Positions 1 to 7,283 of a stretch of DNA of 12,656 bases are shown here, in pieces. The notes below the pieces were generated by a model. It saw only the letters and a list, made by a program, of their open reading frames with translations, had not been told where the DNA came from and made no database searches. The translations under genes were made by a program, and so were the position numbers. Each line of letters begins with the position of its first letter. Positions within the stretch are counted from its first letter, which is position 1. This stretch comes from Planctomycetota bacterium (GTDB taxonomy: Bacteria; Planctomycetota; Phycisphaerae; UBA1845; CAIVHJ01): assembly GCA_022573485.1 (NCBI GenBank), contig JACZTW010000082.1:1-12656 (forward strand), in the 5' to 3' direction.

Positions 1-17
1 CATCAAGAAATTGTTCT

Positions 18-51
18 TGACACCTTTTTTTTTCTCTGACACCTTTTTTTT
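18..51. repeat. Direct repeat TGACACC plus T-run, two copies
   Basis: TGACACC followed by nine T occurs at 18-33, and TGACACC followed by eight T at 37-51, a 19-nt period. The whole stretch to about 100 is almost pure pyrimidine on the plus strand. It lies just downstream of the minus-strand gene ending at 98. It could be part of a dispersed repeat or transposon end cut by the window edge. That is only a suspicion, because nothing to the left is visible. Confidence 0.5.
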
Positions 52-97
52 CCTTTTGTTTGCCCTTTTTTTGCCTCCCCTTTTCTTCTTTTGTCTC

Positions 98-874
98 TCA
101 TTTGCTCTTGAGTCCGAGTTGATCTAGGTCTATCGATGCAAATGCTTCAAACGGACTTGAGCCGCTTTCTGTTGTCCACTTCGGGACATCGTTGCCTGTC
201 TTGGTAGACAAGTCGAGGATCATCTCCTTGACCGTCTTGAGTGACTCCTGGCAGTCTTTCTCTGTCAATCGAAGTTTCTCCAAGAATCGAACCTCTCCTA
301 ACACGAGAACATCTGAGTCAGCCTTGAAATGACATAGCTCGTTCCTAGTTTCAATTAACTCGTCGAATTTCTGAAAACCTCGATCGCCTTTGTTCCACTT
401 TGCATTTCCGAGTAACTCAGGCAGTAATGCCCACTTGTCACGAATGTTTTCATGCCTAATGAAGCAATACGCCTGGGCGTTGTCCAAGCAGCTAGTTGCC
501 ACAATGTTGATATGAGCTTCCAGGCTAGAGGCACACAAAATGTGGCATGAGGAATACTCATTGATTAAGGGAGCATGTGCCTGCTCAAGCATATGATGTA
601 CACCATCGAAATCACTGAGCAATTGTAGCCACTCAGGATTGGATTGGTCTCTACATCTAGCCCAAAGCTCCTTCTTTCGACTCTTGAGTTCGCTGAGTCG
701 TTTGGTGGCAGAAGCCTTGCGGGCGAGCAAACCTCGTGTTCTTGATCTCTCGAAGGCAGCCGTTGCTGCCTCAAAATAGACAGCGTCCATCCTTAAGCGA
801 GTTTGGAGCTTTTGTCCTGCAACTCCAACGAAAATCTGAACATCATCGTCACTGTCTTTGTCTTTGCTTATCAC
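98..874 (-). CDS. HEPN-like protein of unknown function
   Basis: This is a 258-residue soluble protein with no signal peptide or membrane segment. I do not recognise a named family. Residues ~40-75 are charged and helical. The middle has a helix reading A-S-S-L-E-A-H-I-N (115-123), and 175-182 reads E-T-R-N-E-L-C-H. The R177-N178-x3-H182 spacing fits the R-x4-6-H signature of HEPN domains, many of which are RNases in toxin or defence systems; the rest of the fold is inference. The start is a GTG at 874, preceded by GGAAGG at 8 nt spacing. An in-frame stop lies a few codons upstream, and the next in-frame ATG is at 790. The gene is clearly more AT-rich than its neighbours and sits beside a repeat-like tract, which suggests horizontal acquisition. 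It follows the AAA+ gene on the same strand after 85 bp, so co-transcription is possible but unproven. Confidence 0.8.
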   Translation of the reverse strand: MISKDKDSDDDVQIFVGVAGQKLQTRLRMDAVYFEAATAAFERSRTRGLLARKASATKRLSELKSRKKELWARCRDQSNPEWLQLLSDFDGVHHMLEQAHAPLINEYSSCHILCASSLEAHINIVATSCLDNAQAYCFIRHENIRDKWALLPELLGNAKWNKGDRGFQKFDELIETRNELCHFKADSDVLVLGEVRFLEKLRLTEKDCQESLKTVKEMILDLSTKTGNDVPKWTTESGSSPFEAFASIDLDQLGLKSK

Positions 875-959
875 TCCGCAGTCCTTCCGTCTCGGCGGAC
901 AAGTTCCTGAAGCTTATGCAGTTTCGTAGGTCGGCGCATCGACCCGACAGTCGATCTGC

Positions 960-2450
960 TCAATCCGCCGGGACGCAGCGGGCTTTGCCCCAGTCGCGCA
1001 GGGCCTGGACTTTTTCGGCCATCGTGACTGACAGCGGCGGCGAGTCTTGCAGGACCCGAACGATGCGCTCGGTGGTTAGGCTCTTGCCATCGGCGAAGGC
1101 GTCGTGCATGCCGGCGATGATGGCTTGCTCGATCTCGGCGCCGCTATAGCCGTCCGAAGCGTCGGCCAGGGCCTGCATATCAAACTCCTTCGGGTCGCGA
1201 TTGCGTTTCTTCAAGTGGATCGAGAAGATCTGCTTGCGGGCGGCTTTCTTGGGCAGATCGACGAAGAAAATCTCGTCGAAGCGCCCCTTGCGCAGCAGTT
1301 CGGGCGGCAGGGCTTCGATGTCGTTGGCTGTGGCGACCAGAAACACTGGCTCGGTGTGCTCCTGCATCCAAGTCAGCAGGCTGCCGAACATGCGCTGGCT
1401 CAGGCCGCCGTCGCTGCTGCGGCTGGCGGCGGATGCGAAGGCCTTTTCGATTTCGTCGATCCACAGAATGATCGGCGCCATGACCTCAGCCTGCCGCAGG
1501 GCGTCGCGAAGCCGCCGCTCCGATTCGCCGATGTAGCGGTCGTACAGCGCTCCGGGGTCCATGCGCAGCAGCGGCCGCTGCCAGGCGGTGGCGATGGCTT
1601 TGGCGCAGAAACTCTTGCCCGCGCCCTGCACGCCGAGCAAAAGCACCCCGCGCGGCGCTTCCAGGCCGAACTCGGTGGCTTTGTCGCTGACCGCGTTTTG
1701 CCGCTGCTTGAGCCAGCGCTTCAATCGGCTGATCCCGCCGATTTCGTTGATGTCCACCGGGCATTGCACAAATTCGAGCAAGCTGCCGCTCTGCACCGCA
1801 CGCCGCTTGAAGGCCAGGATGTCGTTGATATCGGCTTCGTCGAAGCGGCGGTCGTCGGCCACCACGTCCACAATGATTTGATCGACCTGCCTGCGGTTCA
1901 GGCCGCGGAGGTTGCGGATGATCGTTCGCCAGGTGCCGCGCGTGATCTCGATGTCGATCTTGTCGTTGTCATTCAGCCGCCGCAGTGTTTTGCGGACGAT
2001 CTGCTCCAGTTCCTTTTCGTCGGGCAGGGCGAGTTCCAGGCGCGTGGCGTGGGCCGCGACGACGCTCGGCAGCTTGTCACTGTGGTCGATCATCAGCAGC
2101 ACACTGCCCGAACTCTTGAACTTGTCGATCAATTCGCGCAGCAGCCGCAGCACTTTCTTGTTTTCGAGATGGTCCGCCAAATCAAGCGTGACGCACAGGC
2201 TGGGATTCTCCAGGCGGTGCGTGAAGTGATACAGCGCCGCTGCCGCGTGTTCGGTGTCCTTGATGGGCTTGCTGCCGGCGATCAGCCCGTCGCGAACGCC
2301 ATCCACCGCCGACCACACCCACAGCTCCCCGCCGAGCTGCAATGAGGCGTCACGCACCAGACTGAGCGCGTAGTTCTCCTCATACGTCGCGATCGCGATG
2401 CACGGATGCTCGCTGCGAATGAGTCGTTCGATGTGTTTGAGGTCGTCCAT
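960..2450 (-). CDS. Ycf46-like AAA+ ATPase
   Basis: This 496-residue cytosolic protein has an N-terminal region (1-225) that looks like a degenerate, P-loop-less ATPase-like domain, followed by a complete AAA+ module. Walker A is G-V-Q-G-A-G-K-S at 273-280, Walker B is I-L-W-I-D-E-I-E at 328-335, the sensor-1 Asn is in T-A-N at 374-376, arginine-finger candidates are R387 and R390 (LLRKGRFDE), and a sensor-2-like helix S-G-A-E-I-E starts at 436. This two-part layout and length match the Ycf46/COG0464 group, whose cellular role in bacteria is poorly defined. There is no HExxH protease motif, so it is not FtsH. I chose ATG 2450 because the N-terminus then matches the family. The open frame extends to 2591, but that extension reads through palindromic repeats. 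No strong ribosome site is visible. It lies downstream of the sigma/anti-sigma pair on the same strand, separated by 211 bp of repeats. Confidence 0.9.
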   Translation of the reverse strand: MDDLKHIERLIRSEHPCIAIATYEENYALSLVRDASLQLGGELWVWSAVDGVRDGLIAGSKPIKDTEHAAAALYHFTHRLENPSLCVTLDLADHLENKKVLRLLRELIDKFKSSGSVLLMIDHSDKLPSVVAAHATRLELALPDEKELEQIVRKTLRRLNDNDKIDIEITRGTWRTIIRNLRGLNRRQVDQIIVDVVADDRRFDEADINDILAFKRRAVQSGSLLEFVQCPVDINEIGGISRLKRWLKQRQNAVSDKATEFGLEAPRGVLLLGVQGAGKSFCAKAIATAWQRPLLRMDPGALYDRYIGESERRLRDALRQAEVMAPIILWIDEIEKAFASAASRSSDGGLSQRMFGSLLTWMQEHTEPVFLVATANDIEALPPELLRKGRFDEIFFVDLPKKAARKQIFSIHLKKRNRDPKEFDMQALADASDGYSGAEIEQAIIAGMHDAFADGKSLTTERIVRVLQDSPPLSVTMAEKVQALRDWGKARCVPAD

Positions 2451-2466
2451 ACGCCACCGTGTATTG

Positions 2467-2500
2467 GTAGCGGCCGGCCTCTGTGCCGGCCGACCGCTAC
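2467..2500. repeat. GTAG-headed palindrome (REP-like)
   Basis: GTAG is followed by an 8-bp perfect stem, CGGCCGGC / GCCGGCCG, with a 6-nt loop CTCTGT. CTAC closes the other side after a 4-nt offset. A GTAG or GGAG tetranucleotide next to a palindrome is the hallmark of REP sequences mobilised by RAYT (TnpA-REP) transposases. It lies 17 bp upstream of the AAA+ start codon. It could also serve as a transcript hairpin between the anti-sigma and AAA+ genes. Confidence 0.6.
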
Positions 2501-2535
2501 AGCAATTGTTGAACCGAACGCAGGACAGTATATAG

Positions 2536-2553
2536 CCGGCCGCACGCGGCCGG
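2536..2553. repeat. Second GC-rich palindrome
   Basis: CCGGCCGC and GCGGCCGG form a perfect 8-bp stem with a 2-nt loop (AC). With the 2467-2500 palindrome and the 18-nt repeat at 2578 it fills the gap between the anti-sigma and AAA+ genes. No T-run follows on either strand, so a classical intrinsic terminator is not supported. Confidence 0.6.
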
Positions 2554-2577
2554 AAGCGCCGCGAAATTCCGGGCGGG

Positions 2578-2595
2578 CTGCCAAACGGCAAGCCA
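2578..2595 (+). repeat. 18-nt intergenic repeat, copy 1 of 3
   Basis: CTGCCAAACGGCAAGCCA. It matches the copies at 3721 and 5113 at 17 of 18 positions (C instead of T at position 5). All three are in the same orientation and all lie between genes. With flanking bases it folds weakly as GGCTGCC with GGCAAGCC. Confidence 0.7.
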
Positions 2596-2661
2596 CGGGC
2601 AGGACCGTACGAATTGTCTTGGCCGTTGCGCCGGAAAGGGACTTGCCCGTCGAGGTTACAG

Positions 2662-3138
2662 CTATCTGCGGGCGGTCGAAAGCGCTGCCAGTGAGCGGGC
2701 GAAAGACGATTGGCCGGCGTTTATTTTGGCGGCGGCTTCGATCCATGCGGGATGGACGTTGGTCGTGGCCACGGTTTGCACGGGTGAAATGTCCGTGCGC
2801 GGAACTCCCGCGATGGGTTGTTCCACTGCGGGTTTCAATTGCCAGCCGAGGCCGACGCCGAAGGCCAGTATGGCGGCATAGCGCAGACCAACGAGCACGG
2901 TCCGCATCGGCCAGGCGGGTCGGCGTCGAATCTCGAGACAGCGCGACCGCTGGTCGGCCAACTCGATCGAAATATCCGGTGCGTCCTGCAATTGCGATTG
3001 CACTCGCCGCAGGCCGGCGACCTCGGCCCGGCAGGGCGCACAAGTCGAAAGGTGCGATTCGAATTGCATCCGCTCTGCGGATTCGAGCTCGTCGCCCAAG
3101 TAGTCGGCCAGCAGATTCTTGATGTCGTTGCAGTTCAT
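2662..3138 (-). CDS. Zinc-binding anti-sigma factor, single-pass membrane protein
   Basis: This 158-residue protein should bind and inhibit the ECF sigma factor encoded just upstream. Its N-terminus has the zf-HC2/ZAS pattern: C3, then H29-x3-C33-x2-C36 in the segment ESHLSTCAPC. This fold coordinates zinc and holds the sigma factor in many anti-sigma proteins. A single hydrophobic segment at about 81-99 predicts a membrane anchor with the ZAS domain in the cytoplasm and a short C-terminal part (100-158) outside. The ATG at 3138 overlaps the sigma stop as ATGA, and AAGGAGA lies 7 nt upstream of it inside the sigma gene, so translational coupling is expected. The signal that releases the sigma factor cannot be read from the sequence. 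Confidence 0.9.
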   Translation of the reverse strand: MNCNDIKNLLADYLGDELESAERMQFESHLSTCAPCRAEVAGLRRVQSQLQDAPDISIELADQRSRCLEIRRRPAWPMRTVLVGLRYAAILAFGVGLGWQLKPAVEQPIAGVPRTDISPVQTVATTNVHPAWIEAAAKINAGQSSFARSLAALSTARR

Positions 3139-3620
3139 CGCTCGTCTCCTTCATGGGGCGCGAGTTTGGCGTGCATCTTGCGCAAGGCTCGCAGGTAATG
3201 TGTCTTCACGCTGCTGGCGGATATGCCCAGCGAACGCGCGATGGCCTCGAACGATTCTCCGTCGTGAGTCTTGGCCAGCAGCACCACACGCTGCACGTCG
3301 GTCAAGTCTTGCATGGCGGCGGCGATTCGGGCGCTGCGTTCGGCCTGTTCGAGCGTATCGTCCGGCTCGGAGTCGTCGGCAGCATCGACCAGCCGTGCGG
3401 TCGGGCGCCGTCGGCGGAAGTCGTCGATACAGTGGTTAATCGTGATCCTCCGCAGCCAAGCGGTGCGCCGGTCGAGTTCCGCCGGCGGTACGCGCAACGC
3501 TTTGAGCAGCACGTTCTGAGTCGCGTCCAGAGCGTCGTGCTCGTTTTGCAACATCCGAAAAGCCCATCGATAGACCCGGGCTCGGATCGACTTGTATTGC
3601 GATTCGCTGACGTCGGACAT
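3135..3620 (-). CDS. ECF RNA polymerase sigma factor
   Basis: This is a 161-residue sigma-70 family protein of extracytoplasmic-function size. Region 2 spans about 8-71, with the core-binding and -10 helix around YRWAFRMLQNEHDALDATQN and basic residues near 65-72. Region 4 spans about 96-150, with a helix-turn-helix around E122-A-I-A-R-S-L-G-I-S-A-S-S-V-K-T-H-Y (122-142). There is no region 1.1 or 3. The start at 3620 has GGAGA 7 nt upstream. The stop overlaps the anti-sigma start (ATGA), making a standard sigma/anti-sigma operon, usually autoregulated. The 160-bp gap upstream carries a long inverted repeat and one copy of the 18-nt repeat. The upstream lipoprotein gene on the same strand may or may not belong to the same unit. 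Confidence 0.93.
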   Translation of the reverse strand: MSDVSESQYKSIRARVYRWAFRMLQNEHDALDATQNVLLKALRVPPAELDRRTAWLRRITINHCIDDFRRRRPTARLVDAADDSEPDDTLEQAERSARIAAAMQDLTDVQRVVLLAKTHDGESFEAIARSLGISASSVKTHYLRALRKMHAKLAPHEGDER

Positions 3621-3718
3621 GCGCTACTCTCCGATCAACCAAGTTACAAAGTGTCGGGAAAGCACTGAGTTCCTCGTCGGTTACATCGTTGCCAGGCGGA
3701 CTGTTTGGACTCTGCAGA

Positions 3719-3777
3719 ATCTGCTAAACGGCAAGCCACTGCTGGGCCGTTCTAAGTGACTTCGTCGTTTAGCAGAT
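3719..3777. repeat. 59-bp element with 12-bp perfect terminal inverted repeats, containing 18-nt repeat copy 2
   Basis: ATCTGCTAAACG (3719-3730) is the exact reverse complement of CGTTTAGCAGAT (3766-3777), 35 bp apart. The 18-nt repeat copy 2 occupies 3721-3738 and so forms one end. The element begins 4 bp past the stop codon of the lipoprotein gene. The RNA stem could end or protect that transcript, but no T-run follows on the minus strand. The shape also resembles a very small MITE-like repeat. Confidence 0.65.
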
Positions 3778-3780
3778 GCC

Positions 3781-4947
3781 TCATTCCGTTCCCTTGGGCA
3801 CGAACGAGGTGGCCATCAGGACCACGTCGCGGTCGCGCAGGGCCTTGCCGTCGAACTCCCAGGCGACTTTGTTGCTGCGCGATTCGTATTCGTGCTGCAT
3901 GGTCACGATCTCGCGCTTGCCGTTTCTCATGACGGCGACCTTGGATTCAACCAGGCCGTGCCGTGTCACGTTTTCGTCCTTTTGCGGTTCGAGCATGTCG
4001 TGGAAAAACTGACTCGAATCGCCGGAGGAATTGTGGGCGATGATGCGCCCGGGCATTTCGACGCTGACGAACCAACTCTCATCGCTCAAGTCACCGGTGA
4101 TCTCGAACGCTTCGCGAGCCAATTCGTAGCGGTCGAGGAACTGATCGATGACGGGCTTACGCAAATTGGCGTCGCGCAGGGCGGTCTCGATGGCCTGGCG
4201 GACCTGCTCGTGCAATTCTCCTTCGAGGCGCTCGACCTCCTGCGCGATTGTGTCGTCGTCCTGGCCGAGCAGTTTCGCGACTTGATCGAACAGCCCCCCG
4301 GCTTTGTAGACCTTGATTGCTCCGCGCCGGGCGTGCAGCAGTGCTTCCTGCGACACTGCATCGGCCATCGCCAGCCCGGTCTGCTCGACGTACGCCGCGG
4401 TTTGGTCGGCTTCAACGTCGATTAGCGCTTTGGCCAGGCGGGCGCGCTGTTCGTCGGAAAGCTCCTGCGGCTCCGTCTGTGTGATGTCCTTGATTTCGTC
4501 CGACTCCATGATCCTGTCTTTCCAGTATTGCAGGGCGGAGTACTCGCGACGATGGTACGTGCGCCGGAAGTGATAAAACGTGCCGTCGTCGCGGTGCTCG
4601 ATGGTGACCGTGGTAGGGAATTGCAGGGCGGTCAAATCGAGCCGGCTGTTCGGAGTAGCATACGAGTCGGGGATCGCCGCACCGGCTGCGATGTCGCGTG
4701 TGGCGGTGCGGGTCAGCTCCTTTTTGCCTTCGCTGTCGGTCTCGATACGGTCCTCGATCTGCCAGCCGGACTCGGCGGTGGGCATGGCGTCGCCGTTGTA
4801 GACGTCGTCGGGATCACCCACGATTTCGGCTGTGAGCCGCAGTCGCCCGTCTTCGAAAATGGTGATCGTTTCAGAGCGCTTGATGCATCCCGCGGCGGCG
4901 ATGATCATCAGGGCTGGGACGAATGCGAGATACTTGATTGTGTTCAT
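3781..4947 (-). CDS. Lipoprotein of unknown function
   Basis: This 388-residue protein has a lipoprotein signal peptide: a hydrophobic stretch (8-19) and a lipobox A-A-G-C with the lipidated Cys at 21, so it should be membrane-anchored and exported. I do not recognise a named family. Residues 22-130 look beta-rich. Residues 145-285 are strongly helical and charged and may form coiled coil. The C-terminus (293-388) is again beta-rich, with M-P-G-R-I-I-A-H-N and a conserved-looking block VAWEFDGKALRDRDVVL (361-377). That ending, a strand with 'G.i..hN' followed by 'W.f.g..l', is reminiscent of LppM-type lipoproteins; this is a weak resemblance. I chose ATG 4947 because GGAG lies 7 nt upstream. 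A longer frame from 4962 would place that ribosome site inside the gene. It is transcribed toward the ECF sigma gene 160 bp away. Confidence 0.85.
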   Translation of the reverse strand: MNTIKYLAFVPALMIIAAAGCIKRSETITIFEDGRLRLTAEIVGDPDDVYNGDAMPTAESGWQIEDRIETDSEGKKELTRTATRDIAAGAAIPDSYATPNSRLDLTALQFPTTVTIEHRDDGTFYHFRRTYHRREYSALQYWKDRIMESDEIKDITQTEPQELSDEQRARLAKALIDVEADQTAAYVEQTGLAMADAVSQEALLHARRGAIKVYKAGGLFDQVAKLLGQDDDTIAQEVERLEGELHEQVRQAIETALRDANLRKPVIDQFLDRYELAREAFEITGDLSDESWFVSVEMPGRIIAHNSSGDSSQFFHDMLEPQKDENVTRHGLVESKVAVMRNGKREIVTMQHEYESRSNKVAWEFDGKALRDRDVVLMATSFVPKGTE

Positions 4948-4971
4948 GGTCTGTCTCCTCAAGTTAAGGTT

Positions 4972-4988
4972 GTTCTACCCTATAGAAC
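4972..4988. promoter_or_regulatory. Inverted repeat upstream of the lipoprotein gene, possible operator
   Basis: GTTCTA (4972-4977) and TAGAAC (4983-4988) form a 6-bp inverted repeat with a 5-nt spacer, 25 bp upstream of the lipoprotein start. A second short palindrome, GCAT-GAT-ATGC, follows at 4989-4999. This is the position expected for the minus-strand promoter, but no convincing -35/-10 pair can be assigned. Confidence 0.35.
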
Positions 4989-5076
4989 GCATGATATGCC
5001 AGAATCGACGACGGGAATCTTCGGAAAATGTGGAAATTGTCGGGCGGTGTGGAGTGCCGGTTGCTGGATTGTGGGT

Positions 5077-5092
5077 TCTTCCTGAGGGAAGA
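5077..5092. other. Small perfect hairpin in the divergent intergenic region
   Basis: TCTTCC and GGAAGA form a 6-bp stem with loop TGAG. It lies midway between the divergent lipoprotein and mqnE genes. No T-run follows, so its role is unknown. Confidence 0.35.
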
Positions 5093-5112
5093 TCGTCGAG
5101 GGTTCGGGCAGG

Positions 5113-5130
5113 CTGCTAAACGGCAAGCCA
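5113..5130 (+). repeat. 18-nt intergenic repeat, copy 3 of 3
   Basis: CTGCTAAACGGCAAGCCA, identical to the copy at 3721-3738. As in copy 2, an inverted CTAAAC/GTTTAG pair (5116-5121 with 5141-5146) closes a short element here. It lies 42 bp upstream of the mqnE -35 region. Confidence 0.7.
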
Positions 5131-5172
5131 ATGGGACGCTGTTTAGGTGCGGCGGGGGTGGCGTGACAGGGT

Positions 5173-5202
5173 TTGGCGGAGAGGCGATGCGTACACTATA
5201 AT
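5173..5202 (+). promoter_or_regulatory. Promoter of mqnE, probably leaderless
   Basis: TTGGCG (5173-5178), an 18-bp spacer and a perfect TATAAT (5197-5202). The start codon follows after only 7 bp, so the predicted transcription start coincides with the A of ATG 5210. No Shine-Dalgarno site precedes the ATG. Confidence 0.7.
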
Positions 5203-5209
5203 CCCGCCC

Positions 5210-6439
<1,230 letters not shown>

Positions 6440-6563
6440 CAGCCAGAATGTGCCGCGCTTCTTGTCCGGCCCATGAACCGATGCGTTTGGAAGTACGCTG
6501 ACGAGGTGATCGTTCAGATTCAACGAGTGTCGCCGGATTGAGAATGTGTCGTGCGTATCCGAT

Positions 6564-6582
6564 TGTGTCACATCTTGACACA
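6564..6582. promoter_or_regulatory. Operator-like inverted repeat over the parDE -35 box
   Basis: TGTGTCA (6564-6570) and TGACACA (6576-6582) form a perfect 7-bp inverted repeat with a 5-nt spacer. It covers the -35 hexamer. Ribbon-helix-helix antitoxins usually repress their own promoter through such sites, so this is the likely ParD or ParDE binding site. Confidence 0.65.
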
Positions 6583-6603
6583 GCTTGTTTTTGATGATAC
6601 AGT
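6575..6603 (+). promoter_or_regulatory. Promoter of parDE, probably leaderless
   Basis: A consensus TTGACA (6575-6580), a 17-bp spacer and TACAGT (6598-6603, 4 of 6 to TATAAT). ATG 6610 follows after 6 bp with no Shine-Dalgarno site, so the transcript probably begins at or within a base or two of the start codon. Confidence 0.7.
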
Positions 6604-6609
6604 ATTGGC

Positions 6610-6879
6610 ATGAGAGCATCCGTGAACATTTCGCTTCCGCAAGATATGCGGCAGTGGGTCGAGGAGCAGGTGCGGAGCGGGGGTTACGGCACCGTAAGCG
6701 AGTACTTCCGCGAGCTGTTGCGCCAGGCCCAAAAGCAGCAGGCACGTGAGGAAATCGACCGCAAGCTGCTGGCTGCCCTGGAGAGCGGCGAGCCGGTGCC
6801 GGTGACCAGTGACGACTGGAAGCAGCTCCGCAAGGAAGCGAAGAAGCGCCTGGCCAGGATATCCAGGAAGGCCAAGTGA
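6610..6879 (+). CDS. parD: ParD-like ribbon-helix-helix antitoxin
   Basis: An 89-residue antitoxin of a type II toxin-antitoxin pair. The N-terminus (about 3-45) has the ribbon-helix-helix pattern of the ParD/CopG family: a short strand S-V-N-I-S-L-P, then helices ending Y-G-T-V-S-E-Y-F-R-E-L-L-R. The basic and acidic C-terminal tail (50-89) would wrap the toxin. As a dimer it should bind the inverted repeat over its own promoter. The last codons overlap the toxin start (GTGA), giving coupled translation. The start at 6610 matches the family length and the leaderless promoter. Confidence 0.92.
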   Translation: MRASVNISLPQDMRQWVEEQVRSGGYGTVSEYFRELLRQAQKQQAREEIDRKLLAALESGEPVPVTSDDWKQLRKEAKKRLARISRKAK

Positions 6880-7199
6880 AGCGCCGAGTCGCCCTCCGCC
6901 AAGCCGCCCGCGAAGATCTGATCGAATCCTATCTCTTCATCGGTCGCGACAGCCCCGATGCGGCGGAGCGTTTTCTGCAAGCCGTCGAAGAATCCTGCGA
7001 TGCGATTGCGGACATGCCTGAGATCGGCCACCGATGGGAATCAGAGGATCAGCGCTTGCAGGACGTGCGCGTCTGGCATGTCAAAGGGTTTGAGAACTGG
7101 CTCATCTTCTATCGCGTCACCGAGCACGACGTTGACATACTGCGCGTGATCCACGGCGCACGGGACATCGCCGCGATTTCAGACGATGAATTCGAATAG
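6876..7199 (+). CDS. parE: ParE-like toxin (RelE/ParE superfamily)
   Basis: A 107-residue toxin partner of the preceding antitoxin. It shows the ParE family pattern: an N-terminal strand K-R-R-V-A-L-R-Q-A-A-R-E-D-L, helices through about 50, G-H-R-W-E (49-53), and a C-terminal core V-W-H-V-K-G-F-E-N-W-L-I-F-Y-R-V with I-L-R-V-I-H-G-A-R-D-I. Characterised ParE toxins block DNA gyrase, while RelE-type relatives cut mRNA; the sequence alone does not settle which applies here, though the V-K-x-F-x-x-x-L-I-F-Y-R core favours ParE. The start is a GTG at 6876 overlapping the parD stop by 4 bp. The gene looks intact. It is followed by a bidirectional terminator. Confidence 0.92.
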   Translation: MKRRVALRQAAREDLIESYLFIGRDSPDAAERFLQAVEESCDAIADMPEIGHRWESEDQRLQDVRVWHVKGFENWLIFYRVTEHDVDILRVIHGARDIAAISDDEFE

Positions 7200-7211
7200 A
7201 TGCGCAAGAAA

Positions 7212-7247
7212 AACCCCGATCCGCAAGCGTTGTCGCTGATCGGGGTT
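7212..7247. terminator. Bidirectional rho-independent terminator
   Basis: AACCCCGATC (7212-7221) pairs perfectly with GATCGGGGTT (7238-7247) over a 16-nt loop. T-rich sequence follows on the plus strand (GGTTTGTTT), and TTTCTTG follows on the minus strand. It sits 12 bp after parE and 36 bp from the end of the convergent gene, so it can end both transcripts. Confidence 0.85.
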
Positions 7248-7283
7248 GGTTTGTTTCTGTAGCGTTGCGTTTGCGGGCGACGC

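Noticed and set aside
1104..2345. A 413-codon plus-strand open frame opposite the AAA+ gene
   Set aside because: It is the GC-rich shadow of the AAA+ ATPase, whose motifs are intact on the minus strand. It has no ribosome site and a low-complexity composition.
2451..2591. N-terminal extension of the AAA+ ATPase to a start at 2591
   Set aside because: The extension would encode two palindromes and a dispersed repeat, and it does not resemble the family N-terminus, which begins cleanly at 2450.
3719..3777. Intrinsic terminator after the lipoprotein gene
   Set aside because: The stem is long with a 35-nt loop and no T-run follows on the minus strand, so it is listed as a repeat instead.
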